Positions 16,551 to 28,219 are shown, numbered from the stretch's first letter. The stretch: 64,000 bases of DNA from Oscillospiraceae bacterium (GCA_015066045.1 SVPD01000004.1:1-64000); one strand, 5' to 3'. Notes: generated by a model not told the origin, from the letters alone. Translations and numbers: made by a program.

Positions 16551-19064
16551 TTATTCTTCAGTCTCAGCAGCTTCCTCTGCTTCTGCGGTAGCAGTTTCTT
16601 CTTCTGCTGCCTTTTCCTCCACCTCACGCACGGCGATGGCGGAAACTACCTTTTCATTTTCAGAAAGTCTCATAACACGTACACCCTTTGAGGTACGGGA
16701 AACAGTATTTATCTGTGAAGCAGACATTCTGATGATAATGCCGTCAGAGGAAATAAGGATAACATCATCACCCTCATAAACATTTGCCACGGCGGCTACC
16801 TTGCCGTATTTTTCGATGTGATAGTTAAGAACACCCTTACCTGCACGGGACTGGATGCGGTATTCATCAAATTCACTGAGTCTGCCGAGACCTGACTCTG
16901 CAATGGTGAGAATCTTCATGGAATTATCCTGATTTTCACCGATAATGCACATACCGACTACCTCGTCCTCCTCCTTAAGCTCTATAGCCTTGACACCTCG
17001 GGCGGTTCTGCCTATGGGACGGCAATCGTTTTCATTGAAGCGGATGGACATACCGTTTCTGGTAGCGATAAGAACATCGTCGTTACCGTCGGTAAGTCTT
17101 ACCCATGCCAGCTCGTCATCCTCGTCGAGATTAATGGCAATAATACCGTTTTTACGGATATTTTTATACTGCTCCAGATCTGTTCTCTTTATGATACCCT
17201 TTCTGGTTACCATACAGAGATATTTGATCTCCTCGCCGCCGAAATCGGGAACTCTGATCATAGAGCTTACCTTTTCGTCGCCCTCGAGGGGAAGAAGATT
17301 GACTATATTCATACCCTTGCTCTGCTTACTGCCCTCGGGAATTTCGTAGCCCTTCAGACGGTAGGTTTTACCGTAGGTGGTAAAGAACATAATATAGTCG
17401 TGGCTCGAGCAGGTAAACATAGTCTCAGCTATATCCTCCTCTCTTCTGGTCATACCCTTGACGCCTCTGCCGCCTCTGTTCTGGATAGAATAGGATTCTA
17501 CGGGCTGACGCTTGATATAACCGAGAGTGGTAAGAGTGTAAACGCACTGCTCCTCGGGAATGAGGGATTCGATGTCTACCTCACCGCTGACGGTAGTGAT
17601 TTCTGTTCTTCTTTCGTCGTTGAAGCGGTCTCTGATGGCCATAGCCTCAGTCTTTACGAGACTGAGAACCTTACTCTCGTCGGCAAGAATTTCCATAAAC
17701 TCTGCGATTTTAACCTTGAGAGCGGCCAGTTCCTCTTCTATTTTAGTTCTTTCGAGACCTGTCAGCTGACCGAGTCTCATCTTAACGATGGCATCGGCCT
17801 GAATTTCGGTAAGTCCGAAGCGCTCGATAAGTGCAAGCTTACCGGAAGCCTGATCCTTAGAGGCACGGAGAATTTTAATAACCTCATCGATAAAGTCGAG
17901 AGCAATCATAAGACCGTCAAGAATATGCTTTCTTTCCTCAGCCTTACGAAGGTCATATCTGGTTCTTCTTACTATAACCTCTTCCTGATGTCTGATATAG
18001 TGATCTAAAATCTGCTTCAGAGTGAGGATTTTAGGCTCACCGCCCACCAGAGCGAGAAGGATGATACCGTAAGAAATCTGAAGCTGTGTAAAGGAGTAAA
18101 GCTGATTAAGGACTACCTGAGGATTGGCGTCTCTTTTAAGGTCAACCACCAGACGCATACCCTCTCTGTTTGAATAGTCGTTGATATCGGAGATACCTTC
18201 GATTTTCTTGTCCTTTACCAGATCTGCCATAGCTTCGATAAGTCTTCTTTTGTTTACCTGATAGGGAAGCTCAGTGACTACTATCTGAAATCTGCCGTTT
18301 TTTGTCTCATTGATTTCCGCACGTGCTCTTACTATGATTTTTCCGCGGCCTGTGCCGTAGGCAGCTCTGATGCCGCTTCTGCCCATTACGATACCTGCAG
18401 TGGGGAAGTCGGGACCTTTGATAAACTGCATAAGGTCATCAAGCTCTGCCTCGGGATGGTCGATATAATAGCACATACCGTCGATAACCTCACCTAAATT
18501 GTGAGGAGGAATATTGGTAGCCATACCTACGGCGATACCCGTGGAGCCGTTTACGAGAATATTAGGAAAACGGGAGGGTAAAACCGTGGGCTCCTTCAGA
18601 CGGTCGTCATAGTTGGGAGCAAAATCAACGGTTTCTTTATCGATATCAGTGAGCATTTCCATAGAAAGCTTGCTCATTTTACTTTCGGTATAACGGTAAG
18701 CAGCCGGGGGATCGCCGTCGATAGAGCCGAAGTTACCGTGACCGTCTACGAGAATATATCTGGTAGAAAACTTCTGAGCGAGTCTTACCATAGCATCGTA
18801 AACGGATGCGTCACCGTGGGGATGATAAGAGCCGAGCACGGAGCCGACGGTATCGGCGCACTTACGGTAGGCCTTTTCGGGATAAAGACCGTTTTCGTGC
18901 ATAGTGTAAAGAATACGGCGGTGAACGGGCTTAAGACCGTCTCTTACATCGGGAAGTGCTCTGGAGGTAATAACTGACATTGAATAATCAAGGAAGGATT
19001 TTCTCATTTCCCTGTTAAGGTCAACGTCAATTATAGTCTGATTTTCATAATTCAAATTTTCCAT
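16551..19064 (-). CDS. gyrA: DNA gyrase subunit A
   Basis: Breakage-reunion subunit of gyrase. The 837-residue protein from ATG 19064 (MENLNYEN) has the winged-helix/tower core with catalytic Tyr125 in AAYRYTES, and the six-bladed C-terminal domain with GyrA-box NRGGRGVKG. It ends in a Glu/Ala-rich acidic tail (after about residue 810). In the quinolone-resistance region the sequence is [11 protein letters not shown], so the position equivalent to E. coli Ser83 is Ala (residue 86, codon 18807-18809). The gene follows two small YcxB-like genes downstream of gyrB. Confidence 0.98.
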   Translation of the reverse strand: MENLNYENQTIIDVDLNREMRKSFLDYSMSVITSRALPDVRDGLKPVHRRILYTMHENGLYPEKAYRKCADTVGSVLGSYHPHGDASVYDAMVRLAQKFSTRYILVDGHGNFGSIDGDPPAAYRYTESKMSKLSMEMLTDIDKETVDFAPNYDDRLKEPTVLPSRFPNILVNGSTGIAVGMATNIPPHNLGEVIDGMCYYIDHPEAELDDLMQFIKGPDFPTAGIVMGRSGIRAAYGTGRGKIIVRARAEINETKNGRFQIVVTELPYQVNKRRLIEAMADLVKDKKIEGISDINDYSNREGMRLVVDLKRDANPQVVLNQLYSFTQLQISYGIILLALVGGEPKILTLKQILDHYIRHQEEVIVRRTRYDLRKAEERKHILDGLMIALDFIDEVIKILRASKDQASGKLALIERFGLTEIQADAIVKMRLGQLTGLERTKIEEELAALKVKIAEFMEILADESKVLSLVKTEAMAIRDRFNDERRTEITTVSGEVDIESLIPEEQCVYTLTTLGYIKRQPVESYSIQNRGGRGVKGMTRREEDIAETMFTCSSHDYIMFFTTYGKTYRLKGYEIPEGSKQSKGMNIVNLLPLEGDEKVSSMIRVPDFGGEEIKYLCMVTRKGIIKRTDLEQYKNIRKNGIIAINLDEDDELAWVRLTDGNDDVLIATRNGMSIRFNENDCRPIGRTARGVKAIELKEEDEVVGMCIIGENQDNSMKILTIAESGLGRLSEFDEYRIQSRAGKGVLNYHIEKYGKVAAVANVYEGDDVILISSDGIIIRMSASQINTVSRTSKGVRVMRLSENEKVVSAIAVREVEEKAAEEETATAEAEEAAETEE

Positions 19065-19111
19065 AATATCACCATTCAAATAATTTTTTGGTTATATGTC
19101 CTAAAATAATT

Positions 19112-19642
19112 TTATATATCAACTCTGATTAATTTGCTTTTAAAAAGATTTTCAATAAGGTTGTTTATCATCTGTCTGCTTTCATCGGTCAGGGCTCTTT
19201 TTGGTATAACCACCGAATCCCTTTCACCGAAGGAAAAGGCCAAAGCTCCCTTACTGTCTACGACACCCGTCACATCTCTGAAGGCATAATGCTTTTCAAA
19301 GCTGCCCCTGAATCTTTCCGTGCTGCCGAAGCGGTAAATGATGTGATCACCGAAAAAATCCACCGTAACGGGACGTCGGGCCATATGTGACTCATTGTTT
19401 TTCTTTATCTGAGAAAAAACAGTTATAAGCTCTGAGATTTTAGGAATAACTATAAAAGAGAGAAATGCATAATAAATAAGTTCATACTGGCTCATTAAAA
19501 AGCCGAAGCATATAAACATACAGATAATAATCATTCTTGAAAGCATTTTACTTTTCATATCACCGAAAAGTATGCTTATGAGAATAGCTTTTCTGTTTAT
19601 ATCCTGCTTTTCGGGAAGAAAGCTTACTGAAAAAAACTTCAT
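19112..19642 (-). CDS. YcxB-like membrane protein (second copy)
   Basis: 176 residues with two adjacent hydrophobic segments (about 40-78) followed by a soluble domain with VTVDFFGDHIIYRF, YAFRDVTGVVD and VVIPKRAL, the pattern of YcxB-like C-terminal domains (PH-like fold anchored in the membrane). It overlaps the preceding gene by 4 bases (ATGA) and so is translationally coupled to it. Function unknown. Family assignment is from the motif pattern only. The position inside a gyrB-gyrA operon is unusual. Confidence 0.6.
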   Translation of the reverse strand: MKFFSVSFLPEKQDINRKAILISILFGDMKSKMLSRMIIICMFICFGFLMSQYELIYYAFLSFIVIPKISELITVFSQIKKNNESHMARRPVTVDFFGDHIIYRFGSTERFRGSFEKHYAFRDVTGVVDSKGALAFSFGERDSVVIPKRALTDESRQMINNLIENLFKSKLIRVDI

Positions 19643-20199
19643 AATGACTTACCCCCCGTTATGCTTTCATAAAAGTATCTTCCCTGTATTTTTTCTTTCA
19701 GAACAGAGCTGAATTTTTCCGCTTCGCCCTTTGCTATTCCGCTTTTTGAGATGCATATGGGAAGATTACCCTTTTCTACTATGATACACAGAGAGTTAAC
19801 TCCCTCTATTACCCCTTCTATCTCCTCATAAAAATAGTTTGATTTACTGTAGGGAGTAGAAAATTCCACATCGTATTCTCTCAGCACGGCCTGCTTAAGA
19901 CCTTTCGAGGAGGAGGTGCTGAATACATTTTTTATATTTTTTCTTAAAGCTGACCTTAAAAGAAAGATTACGGAAATAATTTCCGTTACTGTGAGAAAAA
20001 GGGTGGCCGTGGAATAAAGCTCCTTTTCCTCACGGAAATAAAAGATAATAAGATTTACGGCAACGATAGAAAGGGAGGCGAGAAGCACGGCGATTATAAA
20101 ATATTTTCTGCTTATAATACCTGTTTTCTTACGCCATATTTCTGCTCCCTCATTGAGAGCCGGTACCGTATCCTTATAAACAATACCGTAAGGTGTCAT
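19639..20199 (-). CDS. YcxB-like membrane protein (first copy)
   Basis: 186 residues with a cytosolic N-terminus, two transmembrane helices (about 33-55 and 63-82) and a C-terminal domain with YDVEFSTPYSKSNYFYEEIEGVIEG and LPICISKSGI, again the arrangement of YcxB-like proteins. The start lies 12 bp after gyrB and the stop overlaps the second copy. The two proteins share architecture more than sequence, suggesting an old duplication. No function can be assigned. Confidence 0.6.
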   Translation of the reverse strand: MTPYGIVYKDTVPALNEGAEIWRKKTGIISRKYFIIAVLLASLSIVAVNLIIFYFREEKELYSTATLFLTVTEIISVIFLLRSALRKNIKNVFSTSSSKGLKQAVLREYDVEFSTPYSKSNYFYEEIEGVIEGVNSLCIIVEKGNLPICISKSGIAKGEAEKFSSVLKEKIQGRYFYESITGGKSL

Positions 20200-20211
20200 T
20201 TTATCAAATCC

Positions 20212-22224
<2,013 letters not shown>

Positions 22225-22260
22225 TTACTGATTTGATTTATATAAATGGGTATTACCCTG

Positions 22261-22521
22261 TTAATATTTCATATCCTGAGTTCTCTTTAAAAGAGTGCCT
22301 GTAGAAATCTGCGAAAGATAAACTCTGTTTTTTTCCTTCGGAGAGGAGCATACTATAAAGGATTTTGGCAGCTCCATGGAAACTACATTTATGTTTCCGT
22401 TTTTTTCTGCCGCAGAGAGATAATCTCTGGTTTTCTTTGAAACAGTAGTGTTATCAAGATCAAAAATTCCCACTATTTCATTCAGAGTTATTACCGTGTT
22501 CTGTCCTAAATGAAGATACAT
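22261..22521 (-). CDS. remB: RemB-like regulator (DUF370, YaaB)
   Basis: An 86-residue protein beginning MYLHLGQNTVITLNEIVGIF, the hallmark of the DUF370 family whose Bacillus members RemA/RemB control extracellular-matrix genes. It sits between recF and gyrB, the exact position of yaaB/remB in Bacillus. The mid-part IVGIFDLDNTTVSKKTRDYL and SFIVCS are typical. Role in this organism is inferred from the family. Confidence 0.85.
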   Translation of the reverse strand: MYLHLGQNTVITLNEIVGIFDLDNTTVSKKTRDYLSAAEKNGNINVVSMELPKSFIVCSSPKEKNRVYLSQISTGTLLKRTQDMKY

Positions 22522-22532
22522 AATAAAACCTC

Positions 22533-23630
22533 TTATCTTTTTTTACAGACTCCGTCCTTCATTTCGAGTCTCATACCGTATTTCAGATTTTTAACCGCCG
22601 AGGGATCGCAGCAGGTGATAAATACCTGCCAGTCCTTTATGTGGTTAAGAATGTAATTCTGGCGTGAGGTGTCCAGCTCACTCATAACATCGTCCAGCAG
22701 AGCTACGGGCTGAACATCGGAGAAATTTTTTATAACTGCCGCTTCTCCTAATTTAAGAGAAAGTGCCGCTGACCTCTGCTGCCCCTGAGAGCCATAGGTA
22801 CGTGCAGGAAGACGGTCAATTTTTATGGACAAATCATCTCTGTGAGGGCCTACAGATGTAAAGCCTGTTACAAGATCTGCTTTTCGTGACTGATAAAGCT
22901 GATTTTTCATATTTTCATATAATTCCTGCTTGGTGTCTCCTGCTACCAAGGTCTGCTGATTATAAGAAATATCCAGCTTTTCTTTGCCTGATGAAAGACC
23001 GCTGTAGATTTCATCCGTATAAAATGAAAGCTTATTAATATAGCCGAGCCTCTGTCTGATTATTTCCGAGGCAAAAAAGGCTATTCTGTCCTCCCATATA
23101 TCCAAGGTGTCATAAAGCTCACTGTGAAGCTGAATATCCTTTAAAAGGACATTTCTCTGAGCCACCGCCTTATTATACTGAGAGAGGGTGGCCGCATATT
23201 TAGGCTTAAGCTGACTTATGGCTATGTCTAAAAATCTCCGCCTTTCATAGGGGCCTTCCTTTACCAAGGAAAGATGAACGGGAGAAAAAATAACCGCTAA
23301 AAATTCACCCATTATCTGATTTGAGGATTTCATCTTTACTCCGTTAAGAATAAATTTTCTGCCCTCGCCTATCTCTAAGTAAGCATTCTGGTCTCTGTCA
23401 CGGGCAAAGAAGTCCATAGAAAGATTTGCCGTTTTACTGTTAAAATTTATCAGCTCATTATCCTTTGAGCTTCTGAAGGAGCGGCAGCCCGTAAAAAGCC
23501 AGATGCTTTCTAAAAGATTTGTCTTTCCCTGTGCGTTTTCACCGTAAATTATATTTACTCCGTCGCAGGGATCGACAGTGGTTCTTTCGATATTTCTGAA
23601 ATTTTTAACCTCTAAATGCTTTACATTCAT
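22533..23630 (-). CDS. recF: DNA replication and repair protein RecF
   Basis: SMC-like ATPase that loads RecA at gapped DNA. The 365-residue protein has Walker A IYGENAQGKTNLLE near residue 30, the signature region SQGQQRSAALSLKLGEA and Walker B PVALLDDVMSELD. The start MNVKHLEVKNFRN at 23630 is family-typical. It lies 14 bp after the S4-domain gene yaaA. Confidence 0.96.
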   Translation of the reverse strand: MNVKHLEVKNFRNIERTTVDPCDGVNIIYGENAQGKTNLLESIWLFTGCRSFRSSKDNELINFNSKTANLSMDFFARDRDQNAYLEIGEGRKFILNGVKMKSSNQIMGEFLAVIFSPVHLSLVKEGPYERRRFLDIAISQLKPKYAATLSQYNKAVAQRNVLLKDIQLHSELYDTLDIWEDRIAFFASEIIRQRLGYINKLSFYTDEIYSGLSSGKEKLDISYNQQTLVAGDTKQELYENMKNQLYQSRKADLVTGFTSVGPHRDDLSIKIDRLPARTYGSQGQQRSAALSLKLGEAAVIKNFSDVQPVALLDDVMSELDTSRQNYILNHIKDWQVFITCCDPSAVKNLKYGMRLEMKDGVCKKR

Positions 23631-23644
23631 TGTCTGTCACCGGA

Positions 23645-23887
23645 TCATCTGACTATTTTATAAATCTTCTTTTCAAATTCAAAGGTGTCACCTTCTGTGA
23701 GCTTTTTACCTCTCGAGGTACATATTTCACCGTTTACCTTTACTAAACTGTCCTGAATTATCATTTTTGCCTGACCGCCGGTGGAAATAGCGTTTGAAAG
23801 CTTCAATGCGGCATCAAGTCTGATATTTTCAGTGGTGATTTTAACTTCCTTTGTTTCTCTGGCTGCTAATTTTACTTTAACTTTCAT
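23645..23887 (-). CDS. yaaA: S4-domain RNA-binding protein YaaA
   Basis: An 80-residue S4-domain protein with LDAALKLSNAISTGGQAKMIIQDSLVKVNGEICTSRGKKL, the classical YaaA sequence found between dnaN and recF in Firmicutes. Proposed to act in ribosome assembly in relatives; not established here. About 17 residues N-terminal to the S4 core form a short beta-rich lead. Gap to dnaN is 21 bp. Confidence 0.9.
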   Translation of the reverse strand: MKVKVKLAARETKEVKITTENIRLDAALKLSNAISTGGQAKMIIQDSLVKVNGEICTSRGKKLTEGDTFEFEKKIYKIVR

Positions 23888-23908
23888 AATATCAACTCTT
23901 AATGTAAT

Positions 23909-25009
23909 TTAGATTCTGACGGGAAGGATAAGGAAGAAGAACTTCTCTCCCTCTAAGGGCTTGATAATAATGGGCTGATTTGCGCTTCCCATTTCTATTC
24001 TTATTTCTTCCTCGTCGCATACCTTCAGAGCATCGAGAACAAATCTGTTATTAAAGCCTATTTCGATGGTATTACCTTCGATTTCGGCGGCAATTTTATC
24101 CGATGCGGTACCGATAGCGGTTACAGAGGAAAACTTCATTATGCCGTTTTCCACGCTGCAGCGAACGGGACTTGATTTATCGGTAATGATAAGAGAGGTT
24201 CTTTCTATACATTCGATAAGGCTTCTGGTATTTACTCTTATCTGTGTGGAGGAGGTAAGAGGGATAGCAGCCTTATAGTTTATGAAATTACCCTCTAAAA
24301 GTCTGGAGATAATTTCACAGTTTTCATATTTGAAAATAATGTGTCTTTCACCTACGAGAATTTCTATCTCTGCCTCGTCATCGCCGCCGAGCTTTGAAAT
24401 TTCATTAAGGGTTTTAGCGGGAACTACGAATTCGAGCTTACTGTCATCAAAGGTGTAGTTTATATTTTCTCTTCTTATAGCGAGTCTGGCACCGTCTACT
24501 GCTACCAAAACGAGAAGTCCTTCACCTATTTCAAACTTTACACCTGTATGTACAGGGTTTCTTTCGCCGGTGGATACAGAGAAGATAGTCTTTCTTATCA
24601 TATCCTTTAAGGTAGAAAGATTGAGAGAAATGGGAGAGAATTTGGTAAGAGTGGGAAGCTCGGGATATTCGTCTGCAGAGGTACCGATAAGAGAATACTC
24701 TGCCTCACCGCTTTTGATTTTACAGATGCTTCTTTCGTCGCATTCTACGGATACGGTGTCAGCAGGTACCATTCTCAGAATGTCGCAGAGATTTTTTGCA
24801 GCGAGGACTATTTTACCTTCACCGATTACGTCAGCCTCTATTTTAATTTTTGAGCCTACTTCAAGGTCATAGCCTGTCAGTGTAACGGTGCCGTTTTCGG
24901 CCTCGATGAGAATACCCTCTAATGAAGGAATGGTTGATTTGTTTGAAACTGTTCTCTGAACATTCATACATGCTCTGGAGAGCTCAGCACTGTCGCATAT
25001 TATTTTCAT
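23909..25009 (-). CDS. dnaN: DNA polymerase III beta sliding clamp
   Basis: The 366-residue clamp starts MKIICDSAELSRACMNVQRTVSNKSTIPSLEGILIEA with AAGGAG just upstream of ATG 25009; a longer frame to 25027 would include that site. The three-domain clamp repeats are seen, ending in IIIKPLEGEKFFFLILPVRI, where the usual C-terminal tail is PVR(L/M)-like. It tethers polymerase III to DNA. Separated from dnaA by 232 bp that holds DnaA-box-like and repeated motifs. Confidence 0.97.
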   Translation of the reverse strand: MKIICDSAELSRACMNVQRTVSNKSTIPSLEGILIEAENGTVTLTGYDLEVGSKIKIEADVIGEGKIVLAAKNLCDILRMVPADTVSVECDERSICKIKSGEAEYSLIGTSADEYPELPTLTKFSPISLNLSTLKDMIRKTIFSVSTGERNPVHTGVKFEIGEGLLVLVAVDGARLAIRRENINYTFDDSKLEFVVPAKTLNEISKLGGDDEAEIEILVGERHIIFKYENCEIISRLLEGNFINYKAAIPLTSSTQIRVNTRSLIECIERTSLIITDKSSPVRCSVENGIMKFSSVTAIGTASDKIAAEIEGNTIEIGFNNRFVLDALKVCDEEEIRIEMGSANQPIIIKPLEGEKFFFLILPVRI

Positions 25010-25083
25010 AAGGAAGCTCCTTTTCAAAAAATTCGTGTAAATAAATAAAATAGAATAGTAGTATTAGTAGTGTATGCGGAAAA

Positions 25084-25228
25084 TGTGGAAAAAAGAGGAA
25101 AGGCCAGATTCAGGGCGCCTCAGCCACATTTTTTTATGTTGAATGAAATGTTAAATAATGAAAGCTTTTAACATCGGCACTTATACGGATGTTAAAAAGG
25201 TTAAAAAACCGATGTTGAATGTGTAAAA
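25084..25228. promoter_or_regulatory. dnaA-dnaN intergenic region: DnaA-box-like sites and repeats
   Basis: Two TTWTNCACA matches on the minus strand, TGTGGAAAA (25084-25092) and TGTGTAAAA (25220-25228), plus a near match AGTGGAAAA (25232-25240). Between them are five copies of ATGTTRAAW at 25136-25144, 25148-25156, 25166-25174 (inverted), 25189-25197 and 25212-25220. Copies three and four form an inverted repeat around TTTTAACATC/GATGTTAAAA. This may be one half of a bipartite oriC or a regulatory region of dnaN. Confidence 0.5.
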
Positions 25229-25241
25229 ATAAGTGGAAAAA

Positions 25242-26549
25242 TCAGCTTTCGTTTATGTTTTTTATAATGTCATCAATGGTAGCCTTAAGGGAAATATCCT
25301 TTTCGATTTTATTTTTGATTTCCTTCAGTGCATAGATTATTGATGAATGGTGCTTGTTTCCGAATTCTATTCCGATGGCTTTCAGTGAAAGACTTGTAAC
25401 CTGCTCTACTACATAGATAGCTACCTGTCTTGCCTGAGAGATGTTAGCGTTTCTTTTATCGGAGCGGATGTCGGCAGGACTTACATCAAAGGTTCTCGCA
25501 ACCTCATTTATTATATTGTCTACGGTAACCGGTGTGGGCTGGTCGTCGTTTATAAGGTCGCTGATAGCTCTTTTTGCTATGGCGATGGAAGGTCTGACAC
25601 CCTCCACATCCTGAAATGCCTTTATTTTTTTGACTGCACCCTCTAACTGACGGATGTTCCGTTTTATGTTTTCACCGATAAACTGGATTACATCGTCTCC
25701 GAGATCGAGTCCGAGTGCCTCGGCCTTATTTTTTACTATGGCCATTCTCGTTTCGAGAGTGGGAGGCTGAACGTCTGCGATGAGTCCCATCTCAAATCTG
25801 GTGCGCAGTCTTTCCTCCAAGGTCATCATTTCCTTCGGCGGACGGTCAGAGGTAAGAACTATCTGACTGCCTGCGTTATTAAGAGCATTGAAGGTGTGGA
25901 AAAATTCCTCCTGTATGGTTTCGCCTCTGGCGATAAAATGGATGTCGTCAACCAGTAGCACATCGCAGTTTCTGTATTTTTCGTGGAAGTCATAGGTGTT
26001 ATGGTTTCCGATGTAATAAATGAGCTCGTTCGTAAAATGCTCACCGCTGGTGTAGATAATGTTTGCCGTAGGGTTTTTGGCCTTTATTTCATTCATAATG
26101 GCTAAAAGGAGATGAGTTTTTCCGAGACCGGAGTGACCGTAGATGAAAAGAGGATTATATGCCTTTCCGGGATTTGCGGCTACGTTTATAGCAGCGGCAT
26201 GAGCAAAGCGGTTTGAAGGTCCCGTGATAAAGTTTGAAAAGGTGTAGTCGTATTCGTTTATGTCCGATTTATCTGAGCTTTCTATGTCGGGGTTTTTGGC
26301 GTGTTCATTCGGAACGATGTATTCTATGGTGACGGGGAAGCCTAAAACTGCTTCGAAAGCAGAATTTATTATTTCTGAAAACTTATCGACGATAATTCTC
26401 TTTTTAAATTCGGTTATGGAAAGATAAACCGTATCGTTCTGGAATTTTACGAAGCTTAAGGGGCTGAGCCAAACATTGTAGGCTACTTCTGTAACAGAAA
26501 GCTTAAGCTGTTCTTTTACCAGTTCCCATATTTCATCAAAAGAATTCAT
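25242..26549 (-). CDS. dnaA: Chromosomal replication initiator protein DnaA
   Basis: Binds DnaA boxes and opens oriC. The 435-residue protein shows domain I (residues 1-80), a short domain II linker, the AAA+ domain with Walker A GHSGLGKTHLLLA and Walker B VLLVDDIHFIA, the arginine-finger region RLRTRFEMGL, and domain IV ending in the DNA-binding signature QVTSLSLKAIGIEFGNKHHSSIIYAL. Start ATG 26549 has AAGGAGG 5 nt upstream. The AT-rich 26560-26700 region is upstream. Confidence 0.98.
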   Translation of the reverse strand: MNSFDEIWELVKEQLKLSVTEVAYNVWLSPLSFVKFQNDTVYLSITEFKKRIIVDKFSEIINSAFEAVLGFPVTIEYIVPNEHAKNPDIESSDKSDINEYDYTFSNFITGPSNRFAHAAAINVAANPGKAYNPLFIYGHSGLGKTHLLLAIMNEIKAKNPTANIIYTSGEHFTNELIYYIGNHNTYDFHEKYRNCDVLLVDDIHFIARGETIQEEFFHTFNALNNAGSQIVLTSDRPPKEMMTLEERLRTRFEMGLIADVQPPTLETRMAIVKNKAEALGLDLGDDVIQFIGENIKRNIRQLEGAVKKIKAFQDVEGVRPSIAIAKRAISDLINDDQPTPVTVDNIINEVARTFDVSPADIRSDKRNANISQARQVAIYVVEQVTSLSLKAIGIEFGNKHHSSIIYALKEIKNKIEKDISLKATIDDIIKNINES

Positions 26550-26559
26550 AATTTACCTC

Positions 26560-26700
26560 CTTGAATTTTATATAAAGCTATTGATTTAAGTCTCATTATT
26601 ATATTAATATATAAATATATAAAATAAATAAGATACAATTATACATAATACAACACCATATAAGTTTATCATAATTTTTCAATTCTTTCAAGTCTTTTAT
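26560..26700. other. AT-rich region upstream of dnaA (candidate unwinding element of oriC)
   Basis: The 210-bp gap between divergent dnaA and ogg is extremely A+T-rich (for example ATATTAATATATAAATATAT near 26600) and has no TTWTNCACA match that I can find. It could be the DNA-unwinding element, with DnaA boxes on the other side of dnaA; this is inference. The dnaA promoter must also lie here but is not distinct. Confidence 0.4.
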
Positions 26701-26708
26701 CAAAAATA

Positions 26709-26737
26709 TTGATTTAAAAGGGCTTAAAAGGTATAAT
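26709..26737 (+). promoter_or_regulatory. Promoter of ogg-nth
   Basis: TTGATT (26709-26714) and TATAAT (26732-26737) with a 17-bp spacer, about 24 bp before the ogg start. Confidence 0.75.
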
Positions 26738-26760
26738 TGGCTTAATAGAGGTGAAACACA

Positions 26761-27588
26761 TTGAAGATAAAAGAACAGGAAAATGACATAATTTTGGAAA
26801 ATATAGAGTGCTTTGACGTGGAGCTTTCTCTTTTCTGCGGTCAGGCCTTTCGCTGGGAGAAAAATGAGGACGGTTCCTTTACGGGAACAGTAAGGGGAAA
26901 GGTACTCAATATATCACAGAACGGAAGCAGTGTAATACTGAAAAACACCACTAAGGAAGATTTTCAGAATATATGGCTTGATTACTTTGATCTGGAAAGA
27001 GATTATGCGGATATATGTAAAAGGTTTGAGGATGACATTTATTTAAAAAAGGCAAGAGATGAATACTACGGCATCAGAGTTCTCAATCAGGAGCCGTGGG
27101 AGGCACTGTGCTCTTTTATAATTTCTCAGAATAATAATATTCCGCGTATTTCGGGGATAATAAAAAGATTATGTGAGAGCTTCGGTGAAAAGATAGATGA
27201 AAACAACTATTCTTTTCCTTCCTACGAAAGGCTTAAAAATGTTTCTACAGAGGATTTGGGAGTGCTCAGAGCCGGCTTCAGAGCCAAATATATCGCTGAT
27301 GCGGTTCAGAAGCTTAACAGTGAAGAAATTTCACTCGAAGAGATAAAAGAAATGCCCATAGAGCAAGCCAGACAGGAGCTTATGAAAATAAAGGGAGTAG
27401 GTGCCAAGGTAGCTGAATGCACTCTGCTTTACGGCTTCGGCAGAAAGGAAGCCTTCCCCGTGGATGTGTGGGTAAAAAGAATAATGGCAGAGCTTTATCC
27501 TGACGGTCTGCCATTATGCATAAAGGATGTGGAGGGTATCGCTCAGCAGTATCTTTTCCACTGGAGAAGAAATGTGAAGGAGAATTAA
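26761..27588 (+). CDS. ogg: 8-oxoguanine DNA glycosylase (OGG1 type)
   Basis: Base-excision enzyme with AP-lyase activity on 8-oxoG opposite C. The 275-residue protein has the OGG N-terminal beta domain (SLFCGQAFRW), QEPWEALCSFIISQNNNI, and the HhH-GPD motif IKGVGAKVAECTLLYGFGRKEAFPVDVWVKR, containing the catalytic Lys (GAK) and Asp (PVD). The start is TTG at 26761 with GAGGTG 7 nt upstream. It is one base away from nth, so both oxidative-damage glycosylases form an operon transcribed away from the origin. Confidence 0.92.
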   Translation: MKIKEQENDIILENIECFDVELSLFCGQAFRWEKNEDGSFTGTVRGKVLNISQNGSSVILKNTTKEDFQNIWLDYFDLERDYADICKRFEDDIYLKKARDEYYGIRVLNQEPWEALCSFIISQNNNIPRISGIIKRLCESFGEKIDENNYSFPSYERLKNVSTEDLGVLRAGFRAKYIADAVQKLNSEEISLEEIKEMPIEQARQELMKIKGVGAKVAECTLLYGFGRKEAFPVDVWVKRIMAELYPDGLPLCIKDVEGIAQQYLFHWRRNVKEN

Positions 27589-27589
27589 A

Positions 27590-28219
27590 ATGACCAAAAA
27601 AGAGAGAATGAAATTATGCGTGGCTGCGCTGGAAAGAGAATATCCCGATGCACTCTGCTCTCTTGTAGCAGAAAATCCCTTACAGCTTATTATCGCTACC
27701 AGATTATCTGCACAGTGTACCGATGAAAGAGTGAATAAGGTCACTCCCGCTTTGTTTGAGAAATATCCTGAGCTGGAGGATTACTGCAGCGCAGAGGTGG
27801 AGGATATAGAGAGATTGATTCATTCCTGCGGATTTTTTAAAACCAAGGCAAAGGATATAAAGGAAATGTGCATAAAAATCCGTGACGAATTCGGCGGAAA
27901 GGTTCCTGACACTATAGAAAAGCTTACCTCTCTTCCCGGTGTGGGAAGAAAGACGGCAAACCTCATAATGGGGGATGTTTACGGTCAGCCTGCCATAGTG
28001 GCCGACACACATCTTATAAGAATTACAAATCTTTTAGGCTTTGTAAATACCAAGGATCCGAAAAAGGTGGAGACGGAGCTTAAAAAGATTATCAAGCCCG
28101 AAAAAAGCAACGATTTCTGCCACAGATGCGTTCTCCACGGCAGAGCCGTTTGTATAGCCAGAAGACCTAAATGTGATGAATGCTGCATGAAGGAATACTG
28201 TAAAAGCGCAAAAAAATAA
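27590..28219 (+). CDS. nth: Endonuclease III
   Basis: Removes oxidised pyrimidines and cleaves abasic sites. The 209-residue protein has RLSAQCTDERVNKVTP, the HhH motif LPGVGRKTANLIMGDVYG with catalytic Lys, VADTHLIR with catalytic Asp, and a C-terminal [4Fe-4S] loop C-x6-C-x2-C-x5-C (CVLHGRAVCIARRPKCDECCMKEYC region). Translation follows ogg with an AAGGAG site located in the end of ogg. Confidence 0.96.
   Translation: MTKKERMKLCVAALEREYPDALCSLVAENPLQLIIATRLSAQCTDERVNKVTPALFEKYPELEDYCSAEVEDIERLIHSCGFFKTKAKDIKEMCIKIRDEFGGKVPDTIEKLTSLPGVGRKTANLIMGDVYGQPAIVADTHLIRITNLLGFVNTKDPKKVETELKKIIKPEKSNDFCHRCVLHGRAVCIARRPKCDECCMKEYCKSAKK

Noticed and set aside
17400-18008. 202-residue plus-strand frame opposite gyrA
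   Set aside because: gyrA is certain on the other strand; the frame has no start signal or motif.
26550-26760. Canonical TTATCCACA boxes before dnaA
   Set aside because: No strict or TTWTNCACA match was found in this gap; only the AT-rich composition supports origin function there.
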